Positions 37,011-46,487 are shown, counted from the stretch's first letter. The stretch is DNA of 64,000 bases from Calothrix sp. NIES-4101 (GCA_004296455.1 AP018280.1:434001-498000); one strand, 5' to 3'. Numbers and translations are program-made. The notes: generated by a model not told the origin, from the letters alone.

Positions 37011-40000
37011 ATGAACTTCTCTCCGTTGTTACAAGTTCAGGGAGAGCATCAATTTAGTGAGATTGAGCTTTCTCTTACTCCACTTGCGGCTATTCATCAA
37101 TTGTTGAAAGCTGCCGCAGGAGATACGAACCTCGCATCGGATTTGAGTCAGGTGGGGAAGACGCGCAAGTTTGAATTAGGTGATGATTTAACTCAAAATC
37201 ACGACAGCAATAATACTAACGGCAATGATGTCACAGATAATGACACTAATATCCTGAGTGTAGTTTGTCAGGGTCGAGTCAGGCTGTTGGGGTACAATAT
37301 GCGCTTAGGGCGTGAGGTATCAACACAGTTACTTTCCCCAGGTGAAAGTTTTGGTGGGGATAAGTTATTTGATTCTAGTGCTGTTTCTTATCGAGCGATC
37401 GCAGCCTCTAAAGGTAGTATGATCGAAGTTGGATTATCTGATTTGCAGAGTTGGTTACAGCAAATACCAAATCTCCAATCCGATTTCGAGCAAATAGTTG
37501 AATTCCGGCAAGGGTTGATATTTTTCAAGACAATGACTGAGTTGCATTTATACAGCAGCCAGAAGTTACAAAATATATTGCCACATTTGCTCAAAATAGA
37601 AATTAAAGCAGGTGAATCGTTACAGAAATTTGCTCTTGGGAATCAAGGCAGGTTTTGGTTAAAGCATGGTAGTGTCTGCACGAGCAGCACCGAAGCTACA
37701 GTTCCCCAAATTGGTGAAAGCTGGGGATATCCTCTGGCAATACCGCCTGCATGGAGTGTGGAAACAGATTTAGTTGTCTATTATTTACCTGCTGAACACT
37801 GTCAACTCGTCCCTTCTTTCCCCAAGCGGATTGAAAGAGATGTCCCAAGGACTACAGCCTCAGACAAGAAAAGGGATAGGGGTTTTGACCCCTGCATGGT
37901 TGCACCCTCAGGGGGTGAAGGATGCAGAGATGCTGAGACTCAAGAGCCTAAATCCAGAGAGACTGAAGTACCTAGAGGTGATGACACAGAGACATCTGTT
38001 CCCAGTGGAGACGCAGAAAGATTACAACTTCCTACCGCCCGTCGCTATCATTTCATTCGTCAGCAGAGTTCTTCAGACTGTGGTGCCACTTGTTTAGCAA
38101 TGGTGTGTCTGTATTGGGGTAAAAGAATTAGCTTAAATACATTAAGAAATTTAGCTCGGACTAATCGCACAGGGGCAACATTACCAGCATTGGTGGATGC
38201 GGCAATAGCTTTGGGTTATGAAGCTGCGGGAGTACGGGCTTCTTTGAGTATATTAGAGTCACAAACTCATCCTTGGATTGCCCATTGGCAAGGAATTCAT
38301 TATGTTGTAGTTTGGCAAATTAGGAACGATCGCATCATTATTTCTGATCCCGCAATTGGTAAGCGCATTTTACATCGGGATGAGTTCATAGCCAATTGGA
38401 CTGGATATGCCTTAAGACTGACACCAACCGCAAGGTTACAACAAATCAAGAATGAAAAGATTTCCCTACAGACTGTGTGGCAGACATTCTGGCATTACCG
38501 GCGTTTGCTTGCACAGATAACCTTGGCTTCGGTGATACTGCAAATATTTTGGTTGATAATGCCTCTCATTGCTTGGATAGTTATCGATCAAGTAATCACA
38601 GCCCAGAATTATCTAAAACTGAATCTCTTTGCCTTTGGATTTTTGCTGTTTGGAGTTTGGCGCTTGTTGGTGCGGGCTGTGCGCCAATATCTACTGGATT
38701 ACCTCTCAAATCATCTTGACATGAACTTGCTAGGTAGTTTTATTCGTCACACCCTAGAACTGCCCTTACAGTTTTTTACCTCGCGCCAAGTCGGAGATAT
38801 CATCACTCGCGTTGAAGAAAACCGCAAAATTCAATCATTTTTGACTCGCCGTGCCGTTATCGTTTCTTTGGATGCACTCATGGCTATTGCTTGTTTTGGA
38901 GCGATCGCTTGTTATAACCTGCAATTAGCTTTACTTACCATTGGCTTAACAATACCTGTTGCTCTCTTTTCCTTAACTACGAATCCAGCTAGAGAGGGTA
39001 TTTCCCGCGAAATTGCCCAGCAAACAGCAGCACAAAATACAGCCATAGTGGAAATGATCACAGGTATCACCACAGTCAAAGCTGCGGCGGCGGAACGATG
39101 GGTGCGATGGCATTGGGAAGAGCTCTTTGCGAATGCAATCAAAGCTAAATTCCAGGGACAACGACTAGCAAATAACCTCCAGCTAGTTAGTAACACCATC
39201 AATCATCTTGGTACTACTGTCTTATTGTGGTGTGCAGCCATGTTGGTAATGCAAGAGCAACTTTCAGTTGGGCAGTTTGTCGCCTTTAATATGCTTGCTA
39301 GTAGTATTTCTAATCCAGTGTTGGCGTTATTGGAGTTGCGAAGCGAATACCAAGAAGCGATAGTTTCCATGGAACGACTGAATGATGTCTTGGAAACCCC
39401 ACCCGAAAGTAACCTCCAGCAACAGCTAGAGGTATTGCCGAAGATTCGGGGTGAAGTCCAGTTTGAAAATGTGACTTTCGGCTATGGCTCCGACAAACGA
39501 GACACACTGCAAAATATTTCTTTCCGTGTTCAAGCTGGACAAACAATTGGCATTGTCGGTGCAAGTGGTGCCGGAAAAACAACACTGGTGAATTTACTTG
39601 CTGGTTTATATCAGCCCACTTCCGGAAAGATTTGCATCGATGGCTGCGATATTGCTGAGGTTTCACCCCAGTCTCTACGGGCACAACTAGGAATAGTACC
39701 TCAGGAAAGCTTTTTGTTTTCCGGAACAATTTGGGAAAATATTACCCTATTCAATTCTGAATTTTCCCTAGAAAATGCGATCGCATCTGCAAAACTCGCA
39801 GCCGCAGATAACTTCATTCAGTCACTACCACTAGGTTACAGCACTCCCATTGGTGCTAGAGGAAGAATGCTGTCAGGGGGACAAAAACAGCAAATTGCGA
39901 TCGCTCGTGCCTTAATTCGCCATCCCCCAATTCTCATCTTTGATGAAGCCACCAGTTCCCTGGATGTGGATACCGAAAACCAAATTCAACAAAATCTTTC

Positions 40001-40172
40001 GCGGCTGACTCCAACTACTTTCATCGTTACCCATCGAGCTAACCTGCTTCAAGATTGCGATCGGATTTTCCTTCTTGACCGGGGTATCATACTTGCACAA
40101 GACACTCACGCAGCATTAATTGCCAAGAACAAGCTATATTCACATTTAATTCAGCAACATCCCCCAGTCTAG
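37011..40172 (+). CDS. hetC: Heterocyst differentiation ABC exporter HetC (peptidase-containing)
   Basis: HetC is needed early in heterocyst differentiation; it looks like a bacteriocin-type exporter. The 1053 residues hold a cyclic-nucleotide-binding-like N-terminal region (about 30-270), then a Lys/Asp/Glu-rich linker (about 275-340). A C39 peptidase domain follows, with Cys in SSSDCGATCLAMV (near 356), His in GIHYVVVWQ and Asp in IISDPAIGKR. Then come a six-helix ABC membrane domain (about 485-790) and the ATPase, with Walker A GASGAGKTT near 850, signature LSGGQ near 951 and Walker B LIFDEATSSLD. The hetP gene downstream supports the name. The true substrate is unknown. Confidence 0.88.
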   Translation: MNFSPLLQVQGEHQFSEIELSLTPLAAIHQLLKAAAGDTNLASDLSQVGKTRKFELGDDLTQNHDSNNTNGNDVTDNDTNILSVVCQGRVRLLGYNMRLGREVSTQLLSPGESFGGDKLFDSSAVSYRAIAASKGSMIEVGLSDLQSWLQQIPNLQSDFEQIVEFRQGLIFFKTMTELHLYSSQKLQNILPHLLKIEIKAGESLQKFALGNQGRFWLKHGSVCTSSTEATVPQIGESWGYPLAIPPAWSVETDLVVYYLPAEHCQLVPSFPKRIERDVPRTTASDKKRDRGFDPCMVAPSGGEGCRDAETQEPKSRETEVPRGDDTETSVPSGDAERLQLPTARRYHFIRQQSSSDCGATCLAMVCLYWGKRISLNTLRNLARTNRTGATLPALVDAAIALGYEAAGVRASLSILESQTHPWIAHWQGIHYVVVWQIRNDRIIISDPAIGKRILHRDEFIANWTGYALRLTPTARLQQIKNEKISLQTVWQTFWHYRRLLAQITLASVILQIFWLIMPLIAWIVIDQVITAQNYLKLNLFAFGFLLFGVWRLLVRAVRQYLLDYLSNHLDMNLLGSFIRHTLELPLQFFTSRQVGDIITRVEENRKIQSFLTRRAVIVSLDALMAIACFGAIACYNLQLALLTIGLTIPVALFSLTTNPAREGISREIAQQTAAQNTAIVEMITGITTVKAAAAERWVRWHWEELFANAIKAKFQGQRLANNLQLVSNTINHLGTTVLLWCAAMLVMQEQLSVGQFVAFNMLASSISNPVLALLELRSEYQEAIVSMERLNDVLETPPESNLQQQLEVLPKIRGEVQFENVTFGYGSDKRDTLQNISFRVQAGQTIGIVGASGAGKTTLVNLLAGLYQPTSGKICIDGCDIAEVSPQSLRAQLGIVPQESFLFSGTIWENITLFNSEFSLENAIASAKLAAADNFIQSLPLGYSTPIGARGRMLSGGQKQQIAIARALIRHPPILIFDEATSSLDVDTENQIQQNLSRLTPTTFIVTHRANLLQDCDRIFLLDRGIILAQDTHAALIAKNKLYSHLIQQHPPV

Positions 40173-41215
40173 TAGTTATGAATATCATCCAATTCACCCA
40201 TGCTTATTCGGCATTCAATGCTACTAGCAATACTAAAATAAATTCATATTTTTTTTATGTTTTCTTGCTGTTAATCATCTCTAAAAATGATACTAATTTT
40301 TTTATTTTATGATTTGACAATATTTTTGTCTCTGACTATTTAGATACCTTTCTAAATATTTTTTTGCTCTCTAAAACCGTATCAAAAACAACTTTTTCTT
40401 GGCAGCCGCTAATGAGATTTAATCCAAAAAATATAATAATTTTACCTGAATTTTGCATTGAACACAAAAACATAAAAGTCTTACATAGCAAGCATTAAAA
40501 CTATACGAAGCTAAAATTAATTCACAAAATTTAAAAAATGTTTTCGATATTTATATATCTATAAAATTATCAAAATACTACCAAAAATTATTTCTTTATC
40601 AATGATTTATAAAGTAATTAAGTGCTACAATTTTCTGGGGGTAGTCTACTAAAACAAAATACTGAAAGCTAATGTCAATGAGGGGTAAAACCCCCTGACA
40701 ATAATTACAGGGTGACAAAAATAAAAGTTGCACATTACTTAAGTGAATAATAAATTAGTTGAGTAAATTTGACTCATGTAAATGCCAATTTGGCAGATGA
40801 CAATAGAAGCAAAAAAACGTAGAATTACGAATGTTCGTATCTAAGATGAGAAATGAGTATTTGATTAGCTAAGTAAAAATCAATGAATAAACACTTAGCT
40901 TTTGAATAAATATTCGTATTAATCTCTACAGCATCTATTTTGAAGAGTAATTTTATTAACGAATAGAGGAGGAAGTTGACGAGGGGAAACTGCATCTACC
41001 GATAAGTAGGAAATGAACGCAAGGTAAGGGACAAAATGCTTATAGCAAGTACAACCAAGTCAAGTGAAGGTTGCAAGAATTACTAAATTCTGATTCCATC
41101 GTCAAAAGCTTGGATGAAAATAGTTAGGTTTCCTAACAAGGGTCAGTTCATGAAAAGAATCATCAGGTCAAATGCAGTTGAAACCTCCAGCCAAAAACTC
41201 ACAGGAGTTGCATTC
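40173..41215. promoter_or_regulatory. Long intergenic region between hetC and the HlyD-like gene
   Basis: About one kilobase, very AT-rich, without a convincing gene (short frames only). It contains the HetR-type inverted repeat at 40680-40696 and should therefore hold the developmentally regulated promoter of the downstream genes. Confidence 0.6.
40680..40696 (+). promoter_or_regulatory. HetR-binding-type inverted repeat
   Basis: GAGGGGTAAAACCCCCT closely matches the 17-base inverted repeat GAGGGGTCTAACCCCTC bound by HetR upstream of hetP in Anabaena 7120. It lies 1.4 kb before hetP here. Confidence 0.75.
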
Positions 41216-42070
41216 ATGTCGCTTCCAGTCACTTATATTAGCGTAGAAGACTCAGGAATAAACCTGAAGGATTTGAGTAACTATTCTGATTTAGTGCCTG
41301 GAGCTATGAACATTCAAGGTGGTAATATAGTTACACCAGTAGTTATGCCATCCAGGCCAGTAAATAACTCAGTTGCAACTGTTAATACCAACAACTTGTC
41401 GGCATCATTGCAAGCAATGCTTAATCAAGCCCCCTCCTCTGTTGCTTACTTGTTACTGTTGAGTAGTATTCTTTTTCTAGTCATGGTTATCACTTGGGTG
41501 TGGAATGGAAGTATAGAAGAAGTTAATCAAATTAGGGCAAAGCTTGTACCCATCGACTCAAAAAAAGTACAGCAAACAGAAGTTATGCCACAAACGCTCG
41601 AGATTACAGAGGCACAACTCAAACACAGTTATTCCCATCCACACTATTCCCAATTAACCCAGACAATTGACTTTCAAAACCAGCATTTGACTGAGATTCA
41701 CAACAAATTAGATCGAATTAAAGCATTGATGCTGCAAACCAATCTAGCCGATGCAATCAACACCCCCCAATCGCTCACACAGGTCAAATCAGCATTTACA
41801 TTTACAGCATTAGAAACCGATAAAACATGGCAAAATTTCCTGCCAAAAGTCACCCAAAATCGCTTGATTCACTTACAACTGCAACAAAAAATCCGGCAAG
41901 AAATCCAGCAAGAAATACATCAATTAGCCAAAGACATCACACAACTACAAATTCAGCTAACCCAAACTCGCACCACAATTAGCACAATTCACAACCAGAT
42001 TAAACATAACTTGACTAATACCCAATGTCCAATCTCTAATACCCAATGTCCAATTCCGAATCACCAATAG
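41216..42070 (+). CDS. HlyD-like membrane protein lacking the C-terminal adaptor domains
   Basis: The frame opens at 41114, but ATG 41216 ([20 protein letters not shown]) has an AGGAG box eight bases upstream and gives 284 residues. One membrane helix (about 78-98, [20 protein letters not shown]) is followed by [17 protein letters not shown], the pattern after the anchor helix of HlyD adaptors. The rest is helical and Gln-rich ([20 protein letters not shown]), like the periplasmic hairpin. No lipoyl or beta-barrel domain is visible, and the tail is encoded by an intergenic repeat, so it may be a truncated or decaying adaptor for HetC. It overlaps the extended hetP frame. Confidence 0.65.
   Translation: MSLPVTYISVEDSGINLKDLSNYSDLVPGAMNIQGGNIVTPVVMPSRPVNNSVATVNTNNLSASLQAMLNQAPSSVAYLLLLSSILFLVMVITWVWNGSIEEVNQIRAKLVPIDSKKVQQTEVMPQTLEITEAQLKHSYSHPHYSQLTQTIDFQNQHLTEIHNKLDRIKALMLQTNLADAINTPQSLTQVKSAFTFTALETDKTWQNFLPKVTQNRLIHLQLQQKIRQEIQQEIHQLAKDITQLQIQLTQTRTTISTIHNQIKHNLTNTQCPISNTQCPIPNHQ
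42018..42064. repeat. CCCAATG-type short tandem repeat
   Basis: Three repeats of the ACCCAATGTCCAATC type lie at the 3' end of the HlyD-like gene and encode its terminal [13 protein letters not shown]. The word belongs to the short tandem repeats typical of Nostocales intergenic DNA, so its coding position suggests recent run-on of the frame. Confidence 0.7.
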
Positions 42071-42111
42071 CATTTTCTCAATTCATTACTTCACCAAAAC
42101 TTGATAGAACC

Positions 42112-42582
42112 ATGAACAAAGAAAATTCCGGCATTAGTAGCAAATTTGATAAAGCGATAAATCCTGAACAAATAGATCGGGTAGTTGAGGCAATTTTAGC
42201 CGGTAAATATTCTTGGGCTTGTGTATTAATGCTACGCTTTGCAGGCTATAATCCTCTGCATTATATTCCCTATCGTACTTATAACCGCCTACTCAAAGAA
42301 AATTCTTCTGGTGACAAGTCCCAACAGCAGGGTAATGATAACTCTCGTATGAATAAACCTACCCATGAAAAGCGTTCTGATGCGAATTTATCTCCTAGTT
42401 GTTTGAGCAAAATTAAAGATTTAGCTTATTTAGAGGTAGTTGGGAAACAAAAAAGAGAGATTCACGGTGGCAATCTTGATGAATGGCTATCAACACAAAT
42501 TAGTGAAACTCAGCAGATAAAATCGGATTTACAGTCAGAATCTGATCAATATATTGGCGTGAAATTGTGTGACTTCAATTAG
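42112..42582 (+). CDS. hetP: Heterocyst differentiation protein HetP
   Basis: HetP promotes commitment to heterocyst formation downstream of HetR. The start ATG 42112 ([20 protein letters not shown]) gives 156 residues and matches known HetP; the 22 codons upstream come from repeat DNA. The core [20 protein letters not shown], the following [19 protein letters not shown] (about residues 28-66) and the [13 protein letters not shown] segment are diagnostic of HetP and its paralogues. It lies downstream of hetC, as in Anabaena. HetR is expected to activate it through the site at 40680-40696. Confidence 0.93.
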   Translation: MNKENSGISSKFDKAINPEQIDRVVEAILAGKYSWACVLMLRFAGYNPLHYIPYRTYNRLLKENSSGDKSQQQGNDNSRMNKPTHEKRSDANLSPSCLSKIKDLAYLEVVGKQKREIHGGNLDEWLSTQISETQQIKSDLQSESDQYIGVKLCDFN

Positions 42583-43292
42583 GATAATTTACGAGCATTT
42601 ATTGTATATCTCCGGCTTCTCTAGTCAGTCGGAGATATGGCAAAACTTAAATACTCAAATATTTATCAGAACAGAGTTTGAAAAAACTGACTGTTATATT
42701 TTACTTAGCAATATTAATTTATTTTTTCTTTGCAAATTAAATGCCAAATTGGCAAACGATTAGTATTTATTTTTTATACATTGTATGTAAGGAAAGCAAG
42801 TGAGTGTCAAATTTATAAATAATGAGGAGTTAATATATTGAAATAATAACAGTTATCATTTAATCTCTGATTTAATTGGTATGTAAATATAGGACAATAA
42901 AGAGGAAAATCTAGTTACATTGCTCCCAAGCCAAAAACAAAATATCATCGCGAATGGTGGTTATTTTTATTCAAAAAGTAAAAATAAAAGCGATACTGAA
43001 ACTATTTTGTATTTGTGAAATAACTATTATTGATTTTCCCTTTAAACCTATAAATAAACATCATAATTTTCTCCTAGAAAAATTGACGATGATAAATTTT
43101 TTCTAGGATTGGAAATTTTCAAATCAGACTGGAAGCTACAAACTCTCATGGCTTCCAGTTTTTTATGTCAATTTTTAAGTAACCAAGACTACTCAAAAAC
43201 CGAATGTATAATTTACTGTAGTAACAAGTAATCTTTGCTCTTCTCTTTGAGACAAGCAGCATGGGTGCAGTAAATATAATCAAATTGTTACA
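42583..43292. other. Intergenic region after hetP with two hairpins
   Basis: About 710 AT-rich bases. A first hairpin lies at 43072-43108 (TCCTAGAAAAATT / AATTTTTTCTAGGA), and the terminator listed at 43128-43164 follows. A frame of 64 codons at 42569-42763 is not credible: it shows no conserved pattern and starts within hetP. Confidence 0.5.
43128..43164 (+). terminator. Rho-independent terminator downstream of hetP
   Basis: A 9-bp stem ACTGGAAGC / GCTTCCAGT is followed by TTTTT. It lies about 550 bases past the hetP stop, implying a long 3' region or an unannotated transcript between them. Confidence 0.85.
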
Positions 43293-44030
43293 ATGAACGG
43301 TGATTCTAAAATTGTTATTGAATCTGAAGAGGTTATTAGCTTCCTAAAGCAAGAAATGAGACTCAAGGAAGTATACAATTCGATTTTATGGCAACGAGCG
43401 ATCGCACGTGTCGCCCAAGAGCAAGAAATAACTATTAGTACCGATGAAATTCAAGCAGAAGCAGATAGACAGCGTCGAGAATTACGCTTGGAGAAAGCAT
43501 CTGATACAGTAGTATGGCTCAACGAACAAAGAGCGACTCCCGAAGAATGGGAAATTGGGATTCGCAATCGCTTGCTGGCGCAAAAGGTTGCCGAGAGGAT
43601 GTTTGGCAAGGAAGTAGAGAAATTTTTTATCCAAAATCGTTTGGAATTTGAACAAATTGTTTTATACCAAATGGTTCTAGCAAACGATAAACTCGCTCAG
43701 GAACTTTACTTTCAAATCGAAGAAGGCGAAGTGAGCTTTTATGCTGCTGCACATACTTATGATATTGACGAGAAGCGGAGGCAGAAATGTGGTTATGAAG
43801 GTGCAATCTACCGTTGGGCACTGGAAGCAGATATTGCATCCATAGTGTTTAATACATCTCCCAAACAATTAATTGGACCACTGAGAACTGAGCAAGGATA
43901 TCATTTATTTTGGGTTGAGGAACTAATTTCAGCAGAGTTAACTCCGCAACGGTATCAAGAAATTCTCAATCATATGTTTAAACAATGGCTAAATGCCGAA
44001 GTTGAAACCATCCTTAATCATTCATCATGA
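43293..44030 (+). CDS. Parvulin/SurA-like peptidyl-prolyl isomerase
   Basis: A protein of 245 residues. The N-terminal SurA-like helical part (QRAIARVAQEQEITISTDEI to LLAQKVAERMFG) is followed by a parvulin-type domain: FEQIVLYQMVLANDKLAQEL, SFYAAAHTYDIDEKRRQKCG, LIGPLRTEQGYHLFWVEEL (about residues 115-215). It has no signal peptide. Such proteins often accompany peptidase-containing exporters in cyanobacteria, which would fit hetC, but it has its own promoter region after a terminator. Catalytic activity is not shown; the role could be chaperone-like. Confidence 0.8.
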   Translation: MNGDSKIVIESEEVISFLKQEMRLKEVYNSILWQRAIARVAQEQEITISTDEIQAEADRQRRELRLEKASDTVVWLNEQRATPEEWEIGIRNRLLAQKVAERMFGKEVEKFFIQNRLEFEQIVLYQMVLANDKLAQELYFQIEEGEVSFYAAAHTYDIDEKRRQKCGYEGAIYRWALEADIASIVFNTSPKQLIGPLRTEQGYHLFWVEELISAELTPQRYQEILNHMFKQWLNAEVETILNHSS

Positions 44031-44222
44031 ATGAAAAACCTCACCCATATACAATCCCATACTCATTTGTCAATAGATATCTTTCCGCAAAATGTTAAGA
44101 ATTATTAATAAAATAACCTCAGCGTTACGGTTCATTGCAAAAACAGAACATCAGGAAGTCAGTGTGATAAGTTTTGATGATGTTAATCAACTGCTAAAGA
44201 TTAATTAATTAAGGAGAATACA

Positions 44223-44438
44223 GTGGCGACGGAATCAAATTTCCATAAGGGTAAAGACGCTGTACGTGAGGATTTTAGCGACTATGTTGCCCATCTACAG
44301 TTTCATATGACACTACAAGCCCGCAATCTGGTTCCATCCTTCAAACCTACGAACCCAACAATTGCCGATAGTCGGGAACAATTGTTACAAGAAACGCAAG
44401 CAACTTTTGAAAAGCAGATTTCTCGGCAGATGCTATGA
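44223..44438 (+). CDS. Small protein of unknown function (71 aa, GTG start)
   Basis: It starts at GTG 44223, seven bases after a strong AAGGAGA box, and the ribosome site decides this start. The protein is soluble, charged and Gln-rich: MATESNFHKGKDAVREDFSD, then YVAHLQFHMTLQARNLVPSF, then QETQATFEKQISRQML. There is no double-glycine leader or membrane segment. It ends 40 bases before a strong terminator and follows the PPIase gene by 192 bases. I do not know the family; it may belong to the HetC/HetP locus. Confidence 0.7.
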   Translation: MATESNFHKGKDAVREDFSDYVAHLQFHMTLQARNLVPSFKPTNPTIADSREQLLQETQATFEKQISRQML

Positions 44439-44478
44439 GATATATATAAAATTTTACGAAATTTAAAATACAATGGGG

Positions 44479-44529
44479 GCAGACCCAATCTGGTCAACAT
44501 AAAAGTTGTTCATGTTTGGTCTGCTTTTT
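44479..44529 (+). terminator. Terminator closing the hetC-hetP region
   Basis: Arms GCAGACC and GGTCTGC pair across a 32-base loop and are followed by TTTTT. It is placed 40 bases after the 71-residue protein gene. Confidence 0.8.
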
Positions 44530-44686
44530 GATTATTTTTGAGTTATTAAAATTACCTTTTTGCTTCTGTTTGTGGGCGTATTGTCTCCTTTCTCAATTTT
44601 TTAGGGAAAAACATCGCCCTAACAGCCATTAAATGAAGATTATGATTGCAACACTGTCCACTATTCTCTGTCACCTAAATAGCTGA

Positions 44687-45967
44687 ATGGCGGCTCGAAT
44701 GAAAATGAATTCACTAATATCTCAAAATCTGAGCGTGGTTATTCGACCAGCACAATATCGCGATTTAGACGGTATTGAGCGATTGACATACGAATCATTC
44801 GCAGCCCTCACTCCCCAGGGAGAGAGTGATGGGATGAAGCAGATGCAATGGTTGCGACGCTGGTATGGGTTGCTGAAATTTTTGAGTTGGTTCCCCAACC
44901 CCTTGAAGTATCGTTTCTTTGCCTACGTAGCCGAACAGGGACGGGTATTGCGAGGAATGGTGCAAGTTTCGCCTTTCAACCGGACTCGCAGTACTTGGCG
45001 TGTAGATCAAGTATTGCTAGAACTCGGTTGCGACAGGTTAGGAATTGGTTCACAGTTACTACGTCATTGCTTTGAGTCAATTTTAGAAGCACGCACTTGG
45101 ATACTTGAAGTTAATATTAACGATACTGATGCCCTGGCTTTGTATCGTCGTAATGGATTCCAACGTCTTGCGGAAATTACTTATTGGGAGATCATGCCGG
45201 AATTATTGGCAGATTTGGCACAATCAGAGCCAGATTTACCAAATTTGTTGCCAGTGAGTAATGCTGATGCTCAATTGTTGTATCAATTAGATACGGCATC
45301 GATGCCCCCTTTGGTGAGACAAGTATTTGATCGTCAAACCTGCGACTTTAAAACAGGTTTATTTGAGGGTTTAACAGATGCAGTCAAACAGTGGCTGAAT
45401 AAAACCGAGGTAGTAAGCGGTTATGTTTTTGAGCCACAGCGCAAAGCTGCCATTGGTTACTTTCAGATTAAACTCGATCGCCAAGGGAAAGAGCCTCATG
45501 TCGCAACATTGACGATTCATCCGGCTTATACGTGGTTGTATCCCGAATTACTATCACAGCTAGCCCGGATTGCCCAAGATTTTCCCCAGCAAAGTTTACG
45601 TTTGGCTTCTGCTGATTATTTACCAGAAGGGGAAGAATATTTAGAGCAAATAGGGGCAAGTCGGATCGAGCATACCTTGATTATGTCGCGCTCGGTGTGG
45701 CATAAAGTACGCGAGTCTAAGTTTGTTTCCTTAGAAGGGATTCAACTGCCAGAAGTTTTGCAAGGGTTACAACCCGCACGCAAACCTATACCTGGAGGCA
45801 TGTCTTGGGGACAACAAGGAAAGCGATCGCTCCCCGATAGAAGATTGCATAATAATGTTAAAAATAATACCTCTAAAGATTCTGTTGCATTTTTCCGTAA
45901 TCACGGTAGCGTAGAAGCATCAGGTCAAGTTGAATCTGATGTCGATCAGGAGCAACCACGTGGATGA
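44687..45967 (+). CDS. GNAT family N-acetyltransferase with an extra C-terminal domain
   Basis: Acetyl-CoA-dependent transferase, substrate unknown. Of 426 residues, about 15-170 form a GNAT domain (VVIRPAQYRDLDGIERLTYE). The acetyl-CoA loop is in LELGCDRLGIGSQLLRHCFE, and the substrate-side segment NDTDALALYRRNGFQRLAE follows. A second half (about 180-345) seems to be a degenerate second GNAT-like domain. The tail after residue 360 is basic and disordered. The start may be one of several Met codons at 44687-44705. The gene overlaps ruvX by eight bases (GTG 45960), implying translational coupling. Confidence 0.85.
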   Translation: MAARMKMNSLISQNLSVVIRPAQYRDLDGIERLTYESFAALTPQGESDGMKQMQWLRRWYGLLKFLSWFPNPLKYRFFAYVAEQGRVLRGMVQVSPFNRTRSTWRVDQVLLELGCDRLGIGSQLLRHCFESILEARTWILEVNINDTDALALYRRNGFQRLAEITYWEIMPELLADLAQSEPDLPNLLPVSNADAQLLYQLDTASMPPLVRQVFDRQTCDFKTGLFEGLTDAVKQWLNKTEVVSGYVFEPQRKAAIGYFQIKLDRQGKEPHVATLTIHPAYTWLYPELLSQLARIAQDFPQQSLRLASADYLPEGEEYLEQIGASRIEHTLIMSRSVWHKVRESKFVSLEGIQLPEVLQGLQPARKPIPGGMSWGQQGKRSLPDRRLHNNVKNNTSKDSVAFFRNHGSVEASGQVESDVDQEQPRG

Positions 45968-46487
45968 TATTAGGGACAAACAGAGGCAGGAAGAAGATGT
46001 GGAGTATTCACTTACCCCATCCTCTCCCCATGTCAACTCGTTTTATTCCCAATCACCATCTAAATACATTTCCGCATTAGGTTTGGATGTTGGACGTAAG
46101 CGGATTGGTGTTGCCGGATGCGATCGTACGGGATTAATTGCAACTGGTATAACGACAATTGAACGCGCTCGCTTTGAGGAGGATATCGAGCAATTACGTC
46201 AATTGATCAACGAACGGGAGGTAAGTGTCTTAGTTGTGGGTTTACCGTACAACATGGATGGTTCGTTGGGTTTTCAAGCCAAGCATGTACAAAAATTTGC
46301 CAACCGCATCGCGAAAATTCTCAAATTACCAATTGAATACGTTGATGAGCGGTTAACCTCATTTCAAGCAGAACAAATGTTAATTAGCGAGAATCGTTCG
46401 CCATCACGTAATAAAGGATTGATCGATCGCAAAGCAGCAGCATTGATTTTACAGCAATGGCTTGATGCCAGAAGGGTTAATCGGTAA
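45960..46487 (+). CDS. ruvX: Holliday junction resolvase-like protein RuvX (YqgF)
   Basis: RuvX-type RNase H-fold protein implicated in recombination and rRNA 5' processing. The frame opens at TTG 45930; GTG 45960 is preferred because it overlaps the stop of the GNAT gene and shortens a disordered tail. It gives 175 residues. The catalytic-site motif ALGLDVGRKRIGVAGCD lies after a 35-residue N-terminal tail, then LVVGLPYNMDGS, then YVDERLTSFQAEQMLI, all conserved. The N-terminal tail is longer than in E. coli. It is followed by the DUF3727 gene, a common cyanobacterial neighbour. Confidence 0.93.
   Translation: MDDIRDKQRQEEDVEYSLTPSSPHVNSFYSQSPSKYISALGLDVGRKRIGVAGCDRTGLIATGITTIERARFEEDIEQLRQLINEREVSVLVVGLPYNMDGSLGFQAKHVQKFANRIAKILKLPIEYVDERLTSFQAEQMLISENRSPSRNKGLIDRKAAALILQQWLDARRVNR

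Noticed and set aside
40173-41215. Precursor peptide gene for HetC (double-glycine leader)
   Set aside because: Only very short frames occur (for example 16 codons at 41036) and none has a GG leader. The RGSGR pentapeptide of PatS was also not seen in the window's proteins.
41985-42064. CRISPR array
   Set aside because: The repeats are short tandem words without spacers; no array of repeat-spacer units was seen anywhere in the window.
42569-42763. A 64-codon frame after hetP
   Set aside because: It begins inside the hetP end, has no ribosome site and no recognisable pattern.
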